Positions 45,955 to 58,029 of a stretch of DNA of 64,000 nucleotides are shown one piece after another (position 1 is the stretch's first letter; each line of letters starts with the position of its first letter). The position numbers were made by a program, and so were the translations under genes. The DNA lies in NCBI GenBank assembly GCA_032622095.1, contig CP136068.1:181850796-181914795 (forward strand), in the 5' to 3' direction. The notes beneath the pieces are model-generated. The model did no database searches. It was not told where the DNA came from and was given only the letters and a program-made list of their open reading frames with translations. The DNA comes from Siphonodentalium dalli. Taxonomy: Eukaryota; Mollusca; Scaphopoda; Gadilida; Siphonodentaliidae.

Positions 45955-46008
45955 TAATATTATTCATTAGTTAGCGCCTATATTAGCGCTAACTAATGAA
46001 TAATATTT
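45955..46008. repeat. Near-perfect palindrome
   Basis: AATATTATTCATTAGTTAGC and its complement flank a GCCTATATTAGC centre. Confidence 0.9.
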
Positions 46009-46863
46009 TATATTATAATTATATTATAATTTATATTTATGGCTAATAATATGATCTTGGTGGCGTTACCATTTCTGACTATGGTTTTCTTGTAATATAT
46101 TGGTAGCCGATAAACCATGTCGTCCGCGCTGCGTTATTGTGCGTTCTGATGTATATGTTAATGGCTTCTATCTACGTTTTTTTCCATCGTATAGTGCAAT
46201 TGCCTGTAATTTCCCCGTCTTTGAATATCTATCTAATGGCTATAGCTACGACGCTTTGTTGTGTAGCCATAATTGCCATCAATACAAGTGCTCATTAACA
46301 CTAGTTGATTCCATACATTATTCATCATATACATCAGCATATAATGCTTGTCTTTCATATACAGTGCTCCGGACTGTTATTATTGCGGATGCTTACAACT
46401 CAACATTCCCGAACCAAAAGCGCTCAGCGCGGCGACACTGATTTTCTATCCACTCAGACTGTTCTCCTGATAACCCGCACATGATATGCTTATAATAGAG
46501 CTTGTTGTATATAGATAATTTGCTTAGTTCGCGTCATTTTGAGTCGATAGTGTGCTGAAAATGAAAGCATTTTAGTCACATTATCGAATCATAATGAAGC
46601 GATTCTAAGCAGATTATGTGCAGACAATAACACAAGTAAGCCAACTCACGACTTTTCAGGAGAATACTCTTTAACATGTGTTTTCATTGTGGCCCGCTCC
46701 ATAAAACGCAATAACGGATATGATCCATTATCTGCTAATTTTGGAATCAGATACTCACATTATGTATCTAGTTCACATTATATGTCGATTTCATGCGCAT
46801 TTCTGTCCCTTGGATTACGCTCACTTGGCGCCATTCGTATTGGTTGTACGGACGCAAAGGCCG
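46009..46863. other. No recognisable gene
   Basis: A 113-residue plus-strand frame at 46100-46441, rich in Tyr and Ser, has no recognised domain. I leave it unassigned. Confidence 0.4.
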
Positions 46864-46930
46864 GATTCGTCATCTCCGGTTTAAACCTCCGAGTTTAAAC
46901 CTACATTGGCGGTCCAGCCAAACCGGGTCT
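46864..46930 (+). mobile_element. Partial end of the GATTCGTCATCTC element
   Basis: GATTCGTCATCTCCGGTTTA at 46864 matches the terminal repeat of the element at 48.24-48.68 kb. The other end is not found. Confidence 0.5.
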
Positions 46931-48240
46931 AAGGGGCGTTTTTGTCATTCAGTTACCAACTAATTGACAACTCGATTTGGTGATATGAGCATACAGTCAA
47001 ACTACTCTCTTACCTATCGGACCAAAAGACAAGCCGATGTAATGGTCATTGACATGTCATAAATCATCGCGAACGCGTGCACGATTTATTCATTGAGAAA
47101 TGAGTATCGCTCATGTACCATTAATCCGATCTCTTTGTGGGTTTAAATCAATTTGACAAAGGGCATGTTTCTCAACACGAGCTTCACGCGCTGTTTATCA
47201 CCTTGTTTGTGATTGATTTTCTACAAGATGCTTTACCCGCAAAGACAAAATATGGTGTATCTACATGTATATCTGTATATATTAAAGGATATAGGAGCTG
47301 TATATATGTTTGTCCGTTAGTCTGTTTGCAACTGTTCTAAAAATGATTTAAAAATAAGAATAATTTAATTTGAAATAAAATGATAAAATTGTGTTGTTAA
47401 ATTGAGCAAGGAGTTGTATCTAACAAGAAACAATATTTAAATTTAAATTAATATTTGTTTGTTTTCAATATAATTAAAAACAAAATTAATTAAAATGTTC
47501 AAATGATCAAAATGTGCGAAAATGTGACGCAGGCTCCTGTCGCACGAAGGGGCCGCATGACCCTCTGACGCTGCATGAATAAAGGCTCCATAATCGTGTC
47601 AATCCTGGACCAAGAGGTCAGTCAAGTAAAAGCAATTTGCATATGAGTACACACCAGAAGCGGCATCTGAACTGTTTAAAGTGGGCAACTATATAGAGGC
47701 ACAGCATTTAATAAAGAAATATATTACATGCGCTGCTTTTTGTCAATGTAAAAAAATTTCCATCATGCAGAAAATCCAAAAGTTCCCAGGTTTTGAACTG
47801 GTGGAATATTATGGAAAATTATGAGCGGAGCCAGAGTAGCGCTTCGTGGCATGATCTACATAAAAATAAGTTATCAAATTTGACTCATATAGCAATATAA
47901 GTTTAGGATTGCAAACTATGTGTATAGCATATCTGATCATGCAGTAGCATCGTTTTGGTTTCAAAATTAAAACGTTGAACCCTTCAAATGAATTCGTAGA
48001 AAACACCAGTATTTGTGATTGCCACAAGCCAAAAAAAAAAACGAACACACAAGATAGTTGTAAAATCATACTGAAGGAACGTGTCAATATCTGAGCAAAG
48101 CTCGCATGCGAATGAATCAACTGTGACATGATAACACCAGTCGGCAACCGCCACTTGGACACGCCCTGACTCGAGATAATTTACAGCTCCACCCTTTGAT
48201 TGATTGTCTGACAATTCTAAACCGCGATAAAGAAAAGACG
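46931..48240. other. No recognisable feature
   Basis: AT-rich, especially 47340-47520. Nothing recognised. Confidence 0.5.
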
Positions 48241-48676
48241 GATTCGTCATCTCAAGTTTAGCCTCGAGAAAGCTGGTTTAGCTGGACCACCGAATTAGAT
48301 GGTTTAGTTGCCGGTTTAAGCTTATAAAACGCAAATAAAACATCGAAATTGACAAAAACTTATCCCCACACGCTTTATAGGAGTGAGTGCTTCTCGCTTA
48401 TAAATTTCCAATCAAAATATGGTCGCTGTCGTAATTATTGATTTTTGCAATCAATAAAACGAGGCGGTCCGCATTAGGAAAGTACGATTATTTTTCTCGA
48501 CGATACAGAGACACTACTGCTAAACCACTGGTCTGGCTGGACCAGGTTTAAACCAGAGATGACGAATGCGTCACTTAGACATGCGGTCGCGGGTTTAAAC
48601 CACGGATTTTGCTGACTCACGGCGGTTTAAACCTAGAGGTTTACGTAGACCAGGTTTAAACCTGAGATGACGAATC
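48241..48676. mobile_element. Short-TIR nonautonomous element
   Basis: The left end GATTCGTCATCTCAAGTTTA and the right end, read inverted, GATTCGTCATCTCAGGTTTA are a 20 bp TIR with one mismatch. A third inverted end copy lies inside at about 48548-48570, and GGTTTAAACC motifs recur. A nested or internally duplicated element is likely. Superfamily unknown, target duplication unclear. Confidence 0.65.
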
Positions 48677-49119
48677 GGGTCAAATGGTTCAGTTGTTTAT
48701 CAATCACATTGTGCAGCTTCCGGAAATTTATCTCTGTGACGATTTAACATTTGTCTTCATTTGCGGAGGGGGGATACAACGCTAGTCCCAATACCATGTA
48801 TGTTTTAACTCGTTTCAAACGTGTATCAAACAATGAAACTAACTTTTGCAGTATGTATTGATGATCAACTGTTTGCGAAAGCCGATATACGTTTCTAAAT
48901 GTGTGTCCGAGAGTTGGCCAACCGCGCACCTTATAAGCTGAACGTTGAACGAGCGGTAACACATGCGTTTGCGTTCAAGCACACTTAAGAACAATAGAGA
49001 AACCCGTGCTGAATCTAGCAATCAACGCTTATCAACGATTTATTATACACTGGATGTGTTGACGCACAACATTAAACCTACCGGCCACCTACACTAATTT
49101 GACGATCATTGCATGATGT

Positions 49120-49400
49120 GGCAGCGTCCAATTACTATAGTGTCAATAGTCTCATTACTGAATTATACTGTTTCATAATGCTGTAAGCCCATGACAAACA
49201 TCCAACATTCTTCTGGACTTACCACAATTTTCTGACATTTTCCTAAGTGTATTAATCATGAAACTCTCGATGACAATACGAGCAACATCACACCCGGCAG
49301 GCAAATGGCGAACTGATCTTAATTAAGGCGGCGTCACTCATATGTCATACCTCTGGTAGCCGGTAACATCTCGGCCTCCGTGCATGTGGTGCCTCTAGTT
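49120..49400 (+). repeat. Dispersed repeat D, copy 2
   Basis: It shares TTCTTCTGGACTTACCACAA, CTCGATGACAA, CACCCGGC and GGCGGCGTCA with the copy at 55.1 kb, and CGGTAACATCTCGGC with the 51.9 kb copy. Confidence 0.65.
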
Positions 49401-49746
49401 GCCGATGATATATGTGCCCATATACATCTCAGTATGATTTAAGCACACGATAGCAATATCAGTCTACACTCTGATACTACCTTGATATGTGGACATGTGG
49501 ATCATGAATCCTGTTTTCATTTCCACTATAAGAACAAATCGAGAATATGCTATACTTAATGAATGGTGCAGAAAATAATTTTGTATTTATCGACATATTG
49601 TAGTGCATTTGGGCACTTATTCTGGTGTTATTTCATAACATGATAAGGCGACAATTTCTTTTGAACATTGTATAGTAATTATTTGTGAGACGGAATCAGT
49701 GGCATATTTAAAATGTTCGCGATCAATAGTCAAACATGGAGTATGC

Positions 49747-49932
49747 AGTTTCAACGTAATCAGCCCATGTATTTATTACATCATCGTAATCAGCCCATGC
49801 ATTTATTAATCAGCCCATCCATGTATTACATCACCGGGCGCTCGCTGGTGATTACCATCCAGTTTCGACGTAATCAGTCTGTGCATTTATTACATCATCG
49901 GGCTATCGCAGAGGATTACCATCCACTTCGAA
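49747..49932 (+). repeat. Irregular ~30 bp minisatellite
   Basis: CGTAATCAGCCCATGCATTT, then ATTACATCAT and longer variants with GATTACCATCCA. About six to seven units of unequal length. The array abuts the LINE remnant. Confidence 0.8.
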
Positions 49933-49964
49933 AAGGTTGTGTGAATGGTCGTTCCGTCGACCAC

Positions 49965-51150
49965 GATTGCAATTGAAACCCCTGAAAGGTTATTATAATG
50001 GACTCTGCCATATGATCTAGTATGTCGTCCATTTGTCTCAGAAAATTTCCATTAGCATTTCTATGCTTATGTCGGAACAGGATTTTAGCATCCTCATATT
50101 TTGTGTAGTCAGGATGTGTGTTGTCGTGTGGTTTATCGGAAATTATCCAAAACGTGCGGCAGTGATTCATAGCTTTGTGCAGCTGTTTAGGTTGTCATTA
50201 CAGTAATTATCCACGTGTCGTTTAAAGGGTGTGACTTGATTAGACATTTAAGCTGCGTCAGCAACTGTACATATGACTTTGTTGTAGAAAGCACTGATGT
50301 CTTCCTTGGACGCAATTGAATGTGGTGGTAGACTATTTGGGCCTGATAATGTATGACGTTCTCGCTCGCTGATTCAAATTTCTTCCAGTTAGGTTTTATA
50401 CGAGCCGAATTTAGGCTTGGGTCGTTGGCGCTTTCTCCGTACGATATACATGTGCATGTGATTGGACGATGACTTGAGACATTAATTGGGAGTCAACCCA
50501 ATACCTCAATTTTATAGACTAACATCATGTATTGTGGAGGGTACAAGAATGTGGTCGATTATGCTCCCTTCGTTTCCATTGTGCGCAACACGTATGTCGG
50601 GTTAATCGGGCTGGAATTTGCTGAGAAGAATTTGCTTTCATTCACAACATATGGAGAATGACCTATTTCCAGCGTCCTTTTTTGTGGAAAATTACCATTC
50701 TTTCCTATCAACATCAAGTGCACCAAGGAGAAATAACTCCTGATTATATCCGAGAGCAATTTGATATATTCTGTTAAAGTCGACGGCGTAACTGGTAGAT
50801 GGAATGTATAACTGGAAAAATATAGATATATAGCCCCGGTCTGAGTCCAAACTGAATGCCACAAATGCGATCGTCGGACATGTCTAAACTGTTATCTTGC
50901 TGTTATCCATAATTAGGGCGACACCTCCTTTGTATATCCCTCGTTGTATAGTACATGTTTGGTTGCATCACAAATTGCGTGCAAACGATAATTTGGTTCC
51001 AGAAAGTAAGCGTCATGTTCAGGGTGTCACGATAATGAGATCCCACGTATGTCGGTGTTTTGAGTTGACAACATATTACTGAGATAACTGCTGCTAGAGA
51101 GCAATCCGGTACAATTCCACAAGACAACATTCAGCATGATAACAAACAAT
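49965..51150 (-). mobile_element. LINE endonuclease and linker pseudogene
   Basis: Reading the minus strand from 51150: LNVVLWNCTGL starts an APE-type endonuclease (first catalytic block, WNC), then HPEHDAYFLEPNY and HAICD, a broken GG-V-like block, and near 50540 IIDHILVPS, the end-of-domain Asp-His block (usual SDH). Further on comes NWKKFE..SENV, and at about 50030-50165 MNHCRTFWIISDKP and YEDAKILFRHKHR, which resemble the linker between endonuclease and polymerase. Stops and frameshifts interrupt it many times, and the polymerase itself is missing. LINE copies normally lose their 5' part, so this piece must come from a deletion or rearrangement. Confidence 0.68.
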
Positions 51151-51689
51151 TGGATTGAGATAGCTCAACAAAAGCAGATATCTGCTTGCTGCTAGATCCT
51201 CTTCCCCTTTTCTATTCTACTCATGTTTCCATCATCAAACTTTTGTTCATCATAAATGTAATATTAATTGGGGCAAATAAAATATTGTTTAAATCAGACA
51301 TAATTAGCTGACAGTACAGAGATATACCAAATACAATGAATAATTGTGCCTATAATCTACTTGCGGGTGATTGTATTATTTGAAATCCATCCTGCGCACG
51401 TGACTCCATTTTGGAAGCAATCAGGGCCACTAAAGTACGTGCTATTTGAATCGCTAACGTTGATTCGGGCTGATAATTCGGATCATACAAGTGAACGTTG
51501 CTATTACCACTCACCATAATGCGTTATATATAGGACCGTACATACTGCACTAGGTTTTTTTACTATATAAACCGGCGCACGAAGAGGCAGGACTTCTGAT
51601 TTTCTGATCATCTCAACATTCGCGAACCAATAACCTCACAGTAAACAATAATAATGTGTTTTCCCTTGGGCCACGAGCCTGCGGTCTCG
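51151..51689. other. No recognisable feature
   Basis: Nothing recognised. Confidence 0.5.
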
Positions 51690-52040
51690 ATCCTCAGCTA
51701 ACATGACGATCACGCTATGATATAATCGGGTCCAATTAATAGCGCCAGTACTGTGTCGCAATGTTGTAAGAACCACATGCGTTCCCCTTGACTCCACGAT
51801 GTCATGCGATGTTCCGGAGTAAACAATTCATGCACCTCTCGATGACAACAAGCACCACTCCCCGCGGACAAGACAGTTACGAACGTGGCATAATCACAGA
51901 GGCTTCACCTAGCTGTCATAACATATCGGTAACCGGACGCATCTCGGCGTCTGCGCGGCGTCCACACGCTACATCCTGGATGGAAGCAGATTACACATTT
52001 GTATGTGGAAGGGCTGTATGGGGTGGGAATATTTGGTTGA
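51690..52040 (+). repeat. Dispersed repeat D, copy 3
   Basis: AGTACTGTGTCGCAATG, CTCGATGACAACAAGC, CCCCGCGGACAAGACAGTTA and CACCTAGCTGTCATAAC match the other D copies. A 138-residue frame crosses it but shows no domain. Confidence 0.6.
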
Positions 52041-54239
52041 TGATGTTTCCATACGATCATGCCAGATTACGCGCCGCAATAATATGCAGGTGTACCATTC
52101 CAAGGAGTGATACTTATATGCTCCTCCAAGGGTGGCAAAGTTACGTCAATGTAGATGGCCAGATGAGCGAGATCGTGCACACCTTAGGGTGGATGACTTG
52201 TTGAAATGGACCTACATATATTTCCGTTATTCTTTTAGGCCTATGCCAATGTATAATCATGTATACATACATTTTCATGAATATTAATATGAAAATATCC
52301 CTGCCATTTTCCTGGTGGTATTTATTTTTCCCCTCGAATTGGTCATTTGTTTGATCAAATACTTCAGCGGGCGACATGTTTAGCTATGCCATAGTAGTTA
52401 TGACGACAAACTCCGTAAGAAGCCGGCACACCTACTGTCACCCGTGTACGTGATATTACCAAGCCGGAAGGTGTCACAAAACCAGACCATACGGTCTTGA
52501 TAAAATTAACATATCCTCCTCAGTTGAATCTATATATCTTCCAGTTGAATGATGACATCCTCTATTCAAAACAAAATTTCGTAACGCGGATTGTTCCATC
52601 AATGGGATAGCGACCATAGTTTCCTCTCACTCCATTAAATTTAATGAAAACTACGGCTCATTTCCGATTTTGCTATATATAGTAGATACTTTCAGACGTT
52701 CGGTAGTTCGTTTGACAAATAAGTAGGATCCATTGACAGCGGATAATGCATATCAATTGATAAACATAAAATCATCTACCCTACGATTCGAAAAAATACT
52801 ATCCGCGACCAATTGTGGGTACATCATAATTTCGGGTGTTAAAGCCGCGGATCGATCCTGCGATGAGATGTGACCAAACCGTATCCAAGATGCGGATGAT
52901 ATACTTCCCATTTCGACCGTTTATGTTTGAAAATATCCCAACTATCTTTCGGACAGGTATGCACATGGACCAGTTTTAGGGTGAGGGTGCATGTGCAAGG
53001 GCGTGTACGTGTATGTTTGTTTGTGCTTTATGTTCTAATGTTCTATTAAATAATAGTATAGGCTATGCTTGGCTATTATATAGTGTAGGCCTATAATTGT
53101 ACAACGAATGGAAACATTAAATCAGTGTAAATTACGAGTCAGCTGGGGCGTGGCTAGGCGGTCCCTGTTTGGGGTGTTCACCTTTAGGATTCTTAATGCA
53201 CCCTCTTGCATGAACTTAGATTTGCACACCCGTTAAGTTACAGTTTTCATCGAGTTTACGTCGGGATATTCCAGTTGTTGGATATGACAATCCCTAAGTT
53301 TGGATTTATTCAACTGGTGACCATTTCAGTTCTCAGGTCATTATTTAATTTAATTTGTTGTTTCCAGTTACATATGGTAGAAATGTAGGGCAGGTGGAAA
53401 TCAATTGTTTTATTGTTTTTTGGAAATGACCACAATAAGATCATATGTGGTTTGTGGATTATTCATTCTGAAAAATATAAGTATATAAGTATATAACGGG
53501 ACACAATTGGGCTGAATGGGCATATCGCAGATGTATTGGGAGGAATAAAGGAAATCATATTATTTTTAATCAAACATGATTGCGACATGAACCTTAGATT
53601 GAACAATGCCTATCGGTATGGCACCACTGTTATTAAAATACTGACTGTCAGAGTAAATAATGTAGATGATGACTGATCAGCACAGTAGTAAGTACTTCGA
53701 TCTGAGATATTTTGCACCAACATCATAAGGATCTCCTGGGCATTATCTCTAGTTGGGAGCGAATGATAGCTTTTTTTGTCTGAAAACAAAAATGTTCACA
53801 CTAAATACTAAAAAAATGTGAACCAATTTTTAGTAAGAAATTTCTAACTGAAATTGTGTTGGGCAAGACGTTTCCAAATGTTGAAAATGTTGTCCACTGC
53901 CACATCCCTTTGTGTGAATGAGTTGATGGATTACTCGACAGTCGTCCCGTCATATCGCGCGCATGTTGAGAATGACACTTATTTTTTTTTAATTCTGTTC
54001 AGCCTTATGCTTCATTGACAAATTCAGTTATATATCGGCAATTATGTTGGCAGCATAGAAGGCCGGGAGTTATAGTAGTGGACAGATGTTTTCGAAAATT
54101 TGAGTGAGAAAAAGCAAAAGAGCTATTGAAATAATTCGCTAAAAAATAATAAATGGTTTGATCTGGGAGAACTGACTGACATCGGGTAGGTAAATACTCC
54201 TGCTTCATCGGACGTATACATATGTTGTTTGTTGTCTGT
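52041..54239. other. 2.2 kb with no recognisable feature
   Basis: Frames up to ~78 residues, none with motifs. Confidence 0.5.
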
Positions 54240-54425
54240 TTTTAGTATGACAAACTCACATATTCCCATATCATATACGTGAAAATGACTTTCCCATTCA
54301 GTCTGGTTTAGTGATACCTTCCGGTTTGGTGATACCACGTACACGGGGTGAACATGCCACCGGTGTTATGGTACGTGAATCCGCAGTAATTACTAGCGTC
54401 AACACTGTGTCATAATGCTGTACCG
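54240..54425 (+). repeat. Dispersed repeat D, copy 4 (5' part)
   Basis: TATTCCCATATCATATACGT, ACCACGTACACGG, GTTATGGTACGTGAATCCGC and ACTGTGTCATAATGCTGT recur in the same order at 54990-55127. Confidence 0.8.
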
Positions 54426-54730
54426 AGTAAGCATTAACACATCAGCCATACATTAATATGGAACATGACACATGATTAACAACATACATGTACATGCAAA
54501 ATGACAACATACTCCACAAATATGTGTAAACACATTGACAAACATGCACACACACACTATGGTAAGCCCCGATAGTGTGAAGATATGCATTAATATAAAG
54601 AATTACTTACAAATTGCCCAAATGTTCCCCAGTCATAGAGCGAACAAAGTTTAAGCATTATTCCATAGTCATGATTAAACAAAATTATATAAATTTACTT
54701 ATCAGGTTTCCAATCTTTTGAATCCAAGCT

Positions 54731-54945
54731 TTATAAACACACAGTCTTGTTAAAATAGGTATATTTTGGAGTCATAACCTTGTAAAACCTTTCTCTTATA
54801 GGTGGGTTCCAATAATATTCCGCTATATATTTAGTTCTAAGATCATTAAGTTTCTTACATTCAATCACGAAGTGGAATTCATCACCAATAGCGTCTTCAC
54901 AGAGGTTACATGTTCTGTTCTTCATAAGAACCTGACAAACCCCGA
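54731..54945 (-). mobile_element. LINE ORF2 C-terminal fragment
   Basis: The minus-strand frame includes KNRTCNLCEDAIGDEFHFVI then ECKKLNDLR: a CxxC-x8-H-x4-C cluster followed by a basic helix and YIAEYYW, the usual C-terminal tail of many invertebrate LINE polymerases. The frame upstream (55063 to about 54945) is repeat D sequence and not LINE, so the open frame is a chimera. Downstream, out of the open frame, KLCSLYDW-like residues continue the tail. No polymerase palm is present. Confidence 0.65.
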
Positions 54946-55385
54946 TGTCTTCTTCTGGACTTACCACAATCTCCTGCAATTTTACGATGAGATACACACA
55001 TTCCCATATCATATACTTGAAAATACCTTCCGGATTGGTTGTACCACGTACACGGGTGATCATGCCACCGATACTATGGTACGTGTATCCGCAGTCATTA
55101 CTAGCGTCAATACTGTGTCATAACGCTGTCTTCTTCTGGACTTACCACAATCTCCTGCAATTTTACTAAGTACACAAATCATGTTCCTCGCAATGACAAC
55201 AATCGTAAGATCACTCCCGGCGGACAAGTTACGAACATATATTAATTACGGCGGTGTCATCGAGCTGTCAGAATCAATTGCTAGCCAATGCCCTCCCGGT
55301 GTCCTGTGGGCCTCGTATATACCGGCGGATAGGTATGTGGACCATGCGTCATGTTGTCGGGGACGGAATATTTACGGAGCTGTAA
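54925..55385 (+). repeat. Dispersed repeat D, copy 5 (longest)
   Basis: It carries two copies of CTTCTTCTGGACTTACCACA (about 54947 and 55130) around the same body as copy 4, then CGGCGGACAAGTTACGAACA and TATATTAATTACGGCGG. It is the fullest D copy in the window. Confidence 0.75.
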
Positions 55386-55808
55386 TTGATCAGACACAAC
55401 CCTGCTTCTAACACAATAAAAAGGAATCATTTTGCTAATCTACCAAGACGTGCGTAGATAACTAATTCGGTGATTCTCCTCTGTCGCCGTAAACAGTCTG
55501 TGAAGCAGGGTATTCTCGGATGTCGGTTGTGGGACAAGGCAAGCGATTCGAACACTTGTCAATATAATCCAGGGAATACAATGGGGCAATCGGACGCACG
55601 ATGTGGGCAATCGTAAAAGCGCTTGTTATTTTGAAACGAGTGCATCATAATGCGCATACTCGGAAGTCACACACGTACTATAACCATTTGACTCTACATT
55701 CAATATACACAATTATACATGTACATGTATGTAGGGCTGAGTTCAACTATATTCCACAATAATCACACACCCTCTACATTCACACAATTAGCGCCTGTAC
55801 CCCCTAAA
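55386..55808. other. No recognisable feature
   Basis: Nothing recognised. Confidence 0.5.
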
Positions 55809-55960
55809 TCGCGTTGGGTAAAAATTTACCCAACACAATGGTGCACATAACACCACGCGAACGTTGGGTAAATTATACCCAACACAATGGTGCACATAAC
55901 ACCGCGCGAACGTAGGGTAAATTTTACTAAACGCAGGTTAACAATTTACCCAATATTTAT
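55809..55960 (+). repeat. 50 bp tandem repeat built on a palindrome, 3 units
   Basis: Units contain GTTGGGTAAAAATTTACCCA and ACACAATGGTGCACATAACA. The GTTGGGTAAA/TTTACCCAAC palindrome equals two family A terminal repeats facing each other. The third unit is diverged. Confidence 0.85.
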
Positions 55961-56107
55961 TTACGGGTAAAAAAAATCGCCCAACGCAGAAGGGAAATTA
56001 ATACCGTGTAAATTGTTTAAATGTTATTCCCGGATATAGCACGACCTTCCAATTACCAGATTTATATCATAACCTCTGTCTGACTCTCGATAATGACTTA
56101 TACACAT

Positions 56108-57590
56108 GTTCAGTTTTTTGCGATATATGAAAGGAATTTGAAAGAGTCTAGCAAAGGGGACTGATATATAAGCTAGAACAATACGGCATATCCGGCCCAT
56201 TATTGAAATGGCTGGAAGATTACCTCAGTAATCGAAAACAACGAGTCTTAATAAACAATTCATATTCCAACTTCCAACCCATTCCAGTCGGAGCTCCCCA
56301 AGGATTATACTCGGACCTTTCCTTTTCCTGGTATATTAAATGATCTCCCAGATAATTTAAATTCCGAAACAAGAATGTATGCAGATGATACATGTCTCAC
56401 GTCCAAACACTATGACATAAAGCTGATAGAAAGAAGTGTAAACCAAGATCTTAATAAAATATCAGATTGGGTCAACAAATGGCTTGTAAACTTTAATCCA
56501 ACCAAAACTAAGGTAATATTGTTCTCCCTGACCCCAAGAGAGGTCCCTCTATAGATTTAACCTTCCAAAATAAAAGAATTGACATAATTGAATCGCATAA
56601 ACACCTTTGTCTTGAAATAAAAAGCAATTTAAATTGAAATATCCAAATTGAATCTATAGTCAAAAAAGTTGTCCCGCGACTATCGATACTCAGAATATAC
56701 AAGTTCAACCTAGATCGAAGAACACTCGATAAGATCTACAAGGCCTATATCTTGCCTCTCCTAGATTATGCTGACGTAACATGGGAAAACGCGCCGGCAT
56801 ATTTACTAAATAAACTTGACCGGATTCACGTTGATGCCGTTAGAATAGTTACAGGGCTCACGCGCTCAGTTCCCAATAATGCGATCCTATGCGAAGCTGG
56901 CTGGCCTTCTCTGAACCTTCGCAGAGAGAAGCACCAATTACGAACTATGTTCAAAATTATAAATAACGAAACTCCATATTATTTATCTTGCTTACTCCCA
57001 CCTCGCTCGGTACAAGTCTCCAGCTATAACATGCGAAACCCAGGCAGATTCCATTCATATTATATTATAACTGAACATTTTAAGCAATCATTCTTCCCCT
57101 TCGATGTAACTTCATGGAACAAACTACCCACACATATAACGGATGCTGAAAATCTTCTAGATTTTAAGGATAACCTAAATATGATAGAACCCACTAGAAA
57201 GACGCCTACATATTTTGAATCAGGAAACCGAAAATATTGTATTTTCCACTGTAGGATAAGAAACTCCTGCAATGATCTCCGCTTAGATATGTTCGAAAAT
57301 TATATAGCAGATACCCCAAACTGTAGATGTGGATACGAATATGAAAGTGATATGCATTTTTTTTTCCTAAATTGCCCCCTATATAATGTACAACGGTTAT
57401 AACTATACCGTAAACTGGACGACCTCAACTTTAAAATTAACAATTACAAGCAATTACTTTGGGGAAACTCAAGTGAAACTCCATCAATAAATGAAAAGAT
57501 GTTCCGTATTGTTCAGGCATATATAGCTGCAAAAAGCGTTTTGAACCGGACAATACGGATACTGAATAAATAATTGTCTGACTACATTAA
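56108..57590 (+). mobile_element. LINE reverse transcriptase copy (degenerate)
   Basis: RT blocks in order: FCDI..EFERV at about 56115 (block A, with a stop), GPLLKWLEDYLSNRKQRV, PVGAPQG, then a one-base frameshift, DLPDNLN and RMYADDTCLTS with YADD at 56378-56389. QDLNKISDWVNKWLVNFNPT follows, then a stretch with stops. From 56752 an open frame of 216 residues holds LLDYADVTWENAP, DAVRIVTGLTRSV, FKQSFFPFDVTSWNKLP and CRCGYEYESDMHF...C. The endonuclease and ORF1 are missing (5' truncation near 56105). It belongs to the same family as 27253-28300. Multiple stops make it inactive. Confidence 0.88.
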
Positions 57591-57627
57591 AGCTCCGGAC
57601 CAAACAAATGCAACAAATGCAAACATA

Positions 57628-57832
57628 TACAGTAATGCCCTAATTAATCGACTCCTTTAACCACAGCAGAATTATGGGTAACTTTTCAGGATTTAGTCGG
57701 AAATATGGCTTGTTGCCATTCATCGGAAAGCTCTCGGGGAGTGGCAACAAGCCATATTTCCGACTAAATCCTGAAACGTTACCCATAATTATGATGTGGT
57801 TAAAGGAGTCGATTAATTAGGGCATTACTGTA
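57628..57832. mobile_element. TA-flanked hairpin MITE (Tc1/mariner-like ends)
   Basis: CAGTAATGCCCTAATTAATC starts at 57630 and its complement ends at 57830, with TA on both outer sides. The arms run 57630-57718 and 57742-57830 with few mismatches, leaving a ~23 base loop. TA target sites and CAGT starts are common in Tc1/mariner elements. It lies in the 3' UTR of the LINE. Confidence 0.88.
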
Positions 57833-58029
57833 GCACATAATACCCTTCTAAACAAAGGCCACTATTTCTCAGTTTCTATTTCCATGGAGAGAGAGGACAG
57901 GCAGAACGCTCGTTTTATACAAACACAGAACCGGACTATTACACACTCTTTACACAAGTTATCTTCTTTTTTGTTGACAAATTTGCAACCTCATCATGTA
58001 TATTTTCTCTGTCATCTTGTTAAATTCAT
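57833..58029 (+). other. LINE 3' UTR continuation
   Basis: Sequence between the two insertions, inferred to be LINE UTR because the LINE's 3' end reappears at 58.67 kb. Confidence 0.5.

Noticed and set aside
46100-46441. 113-residue Tyr/Ser-rich frame
   Set aside because: No domain, no splice signals and no codon pattern that I could support.
51788-52204. 138-residue open frame
   Set aside because: It lies in dispersed repeat D, and the frame is not kept in the other copies.
54731-55063. Single 110-residue protein
   Set aside because: Only the C-terminal 65 or so residues are LINE-like. The start is repeat D sequence, so the frame is a chance fusion.
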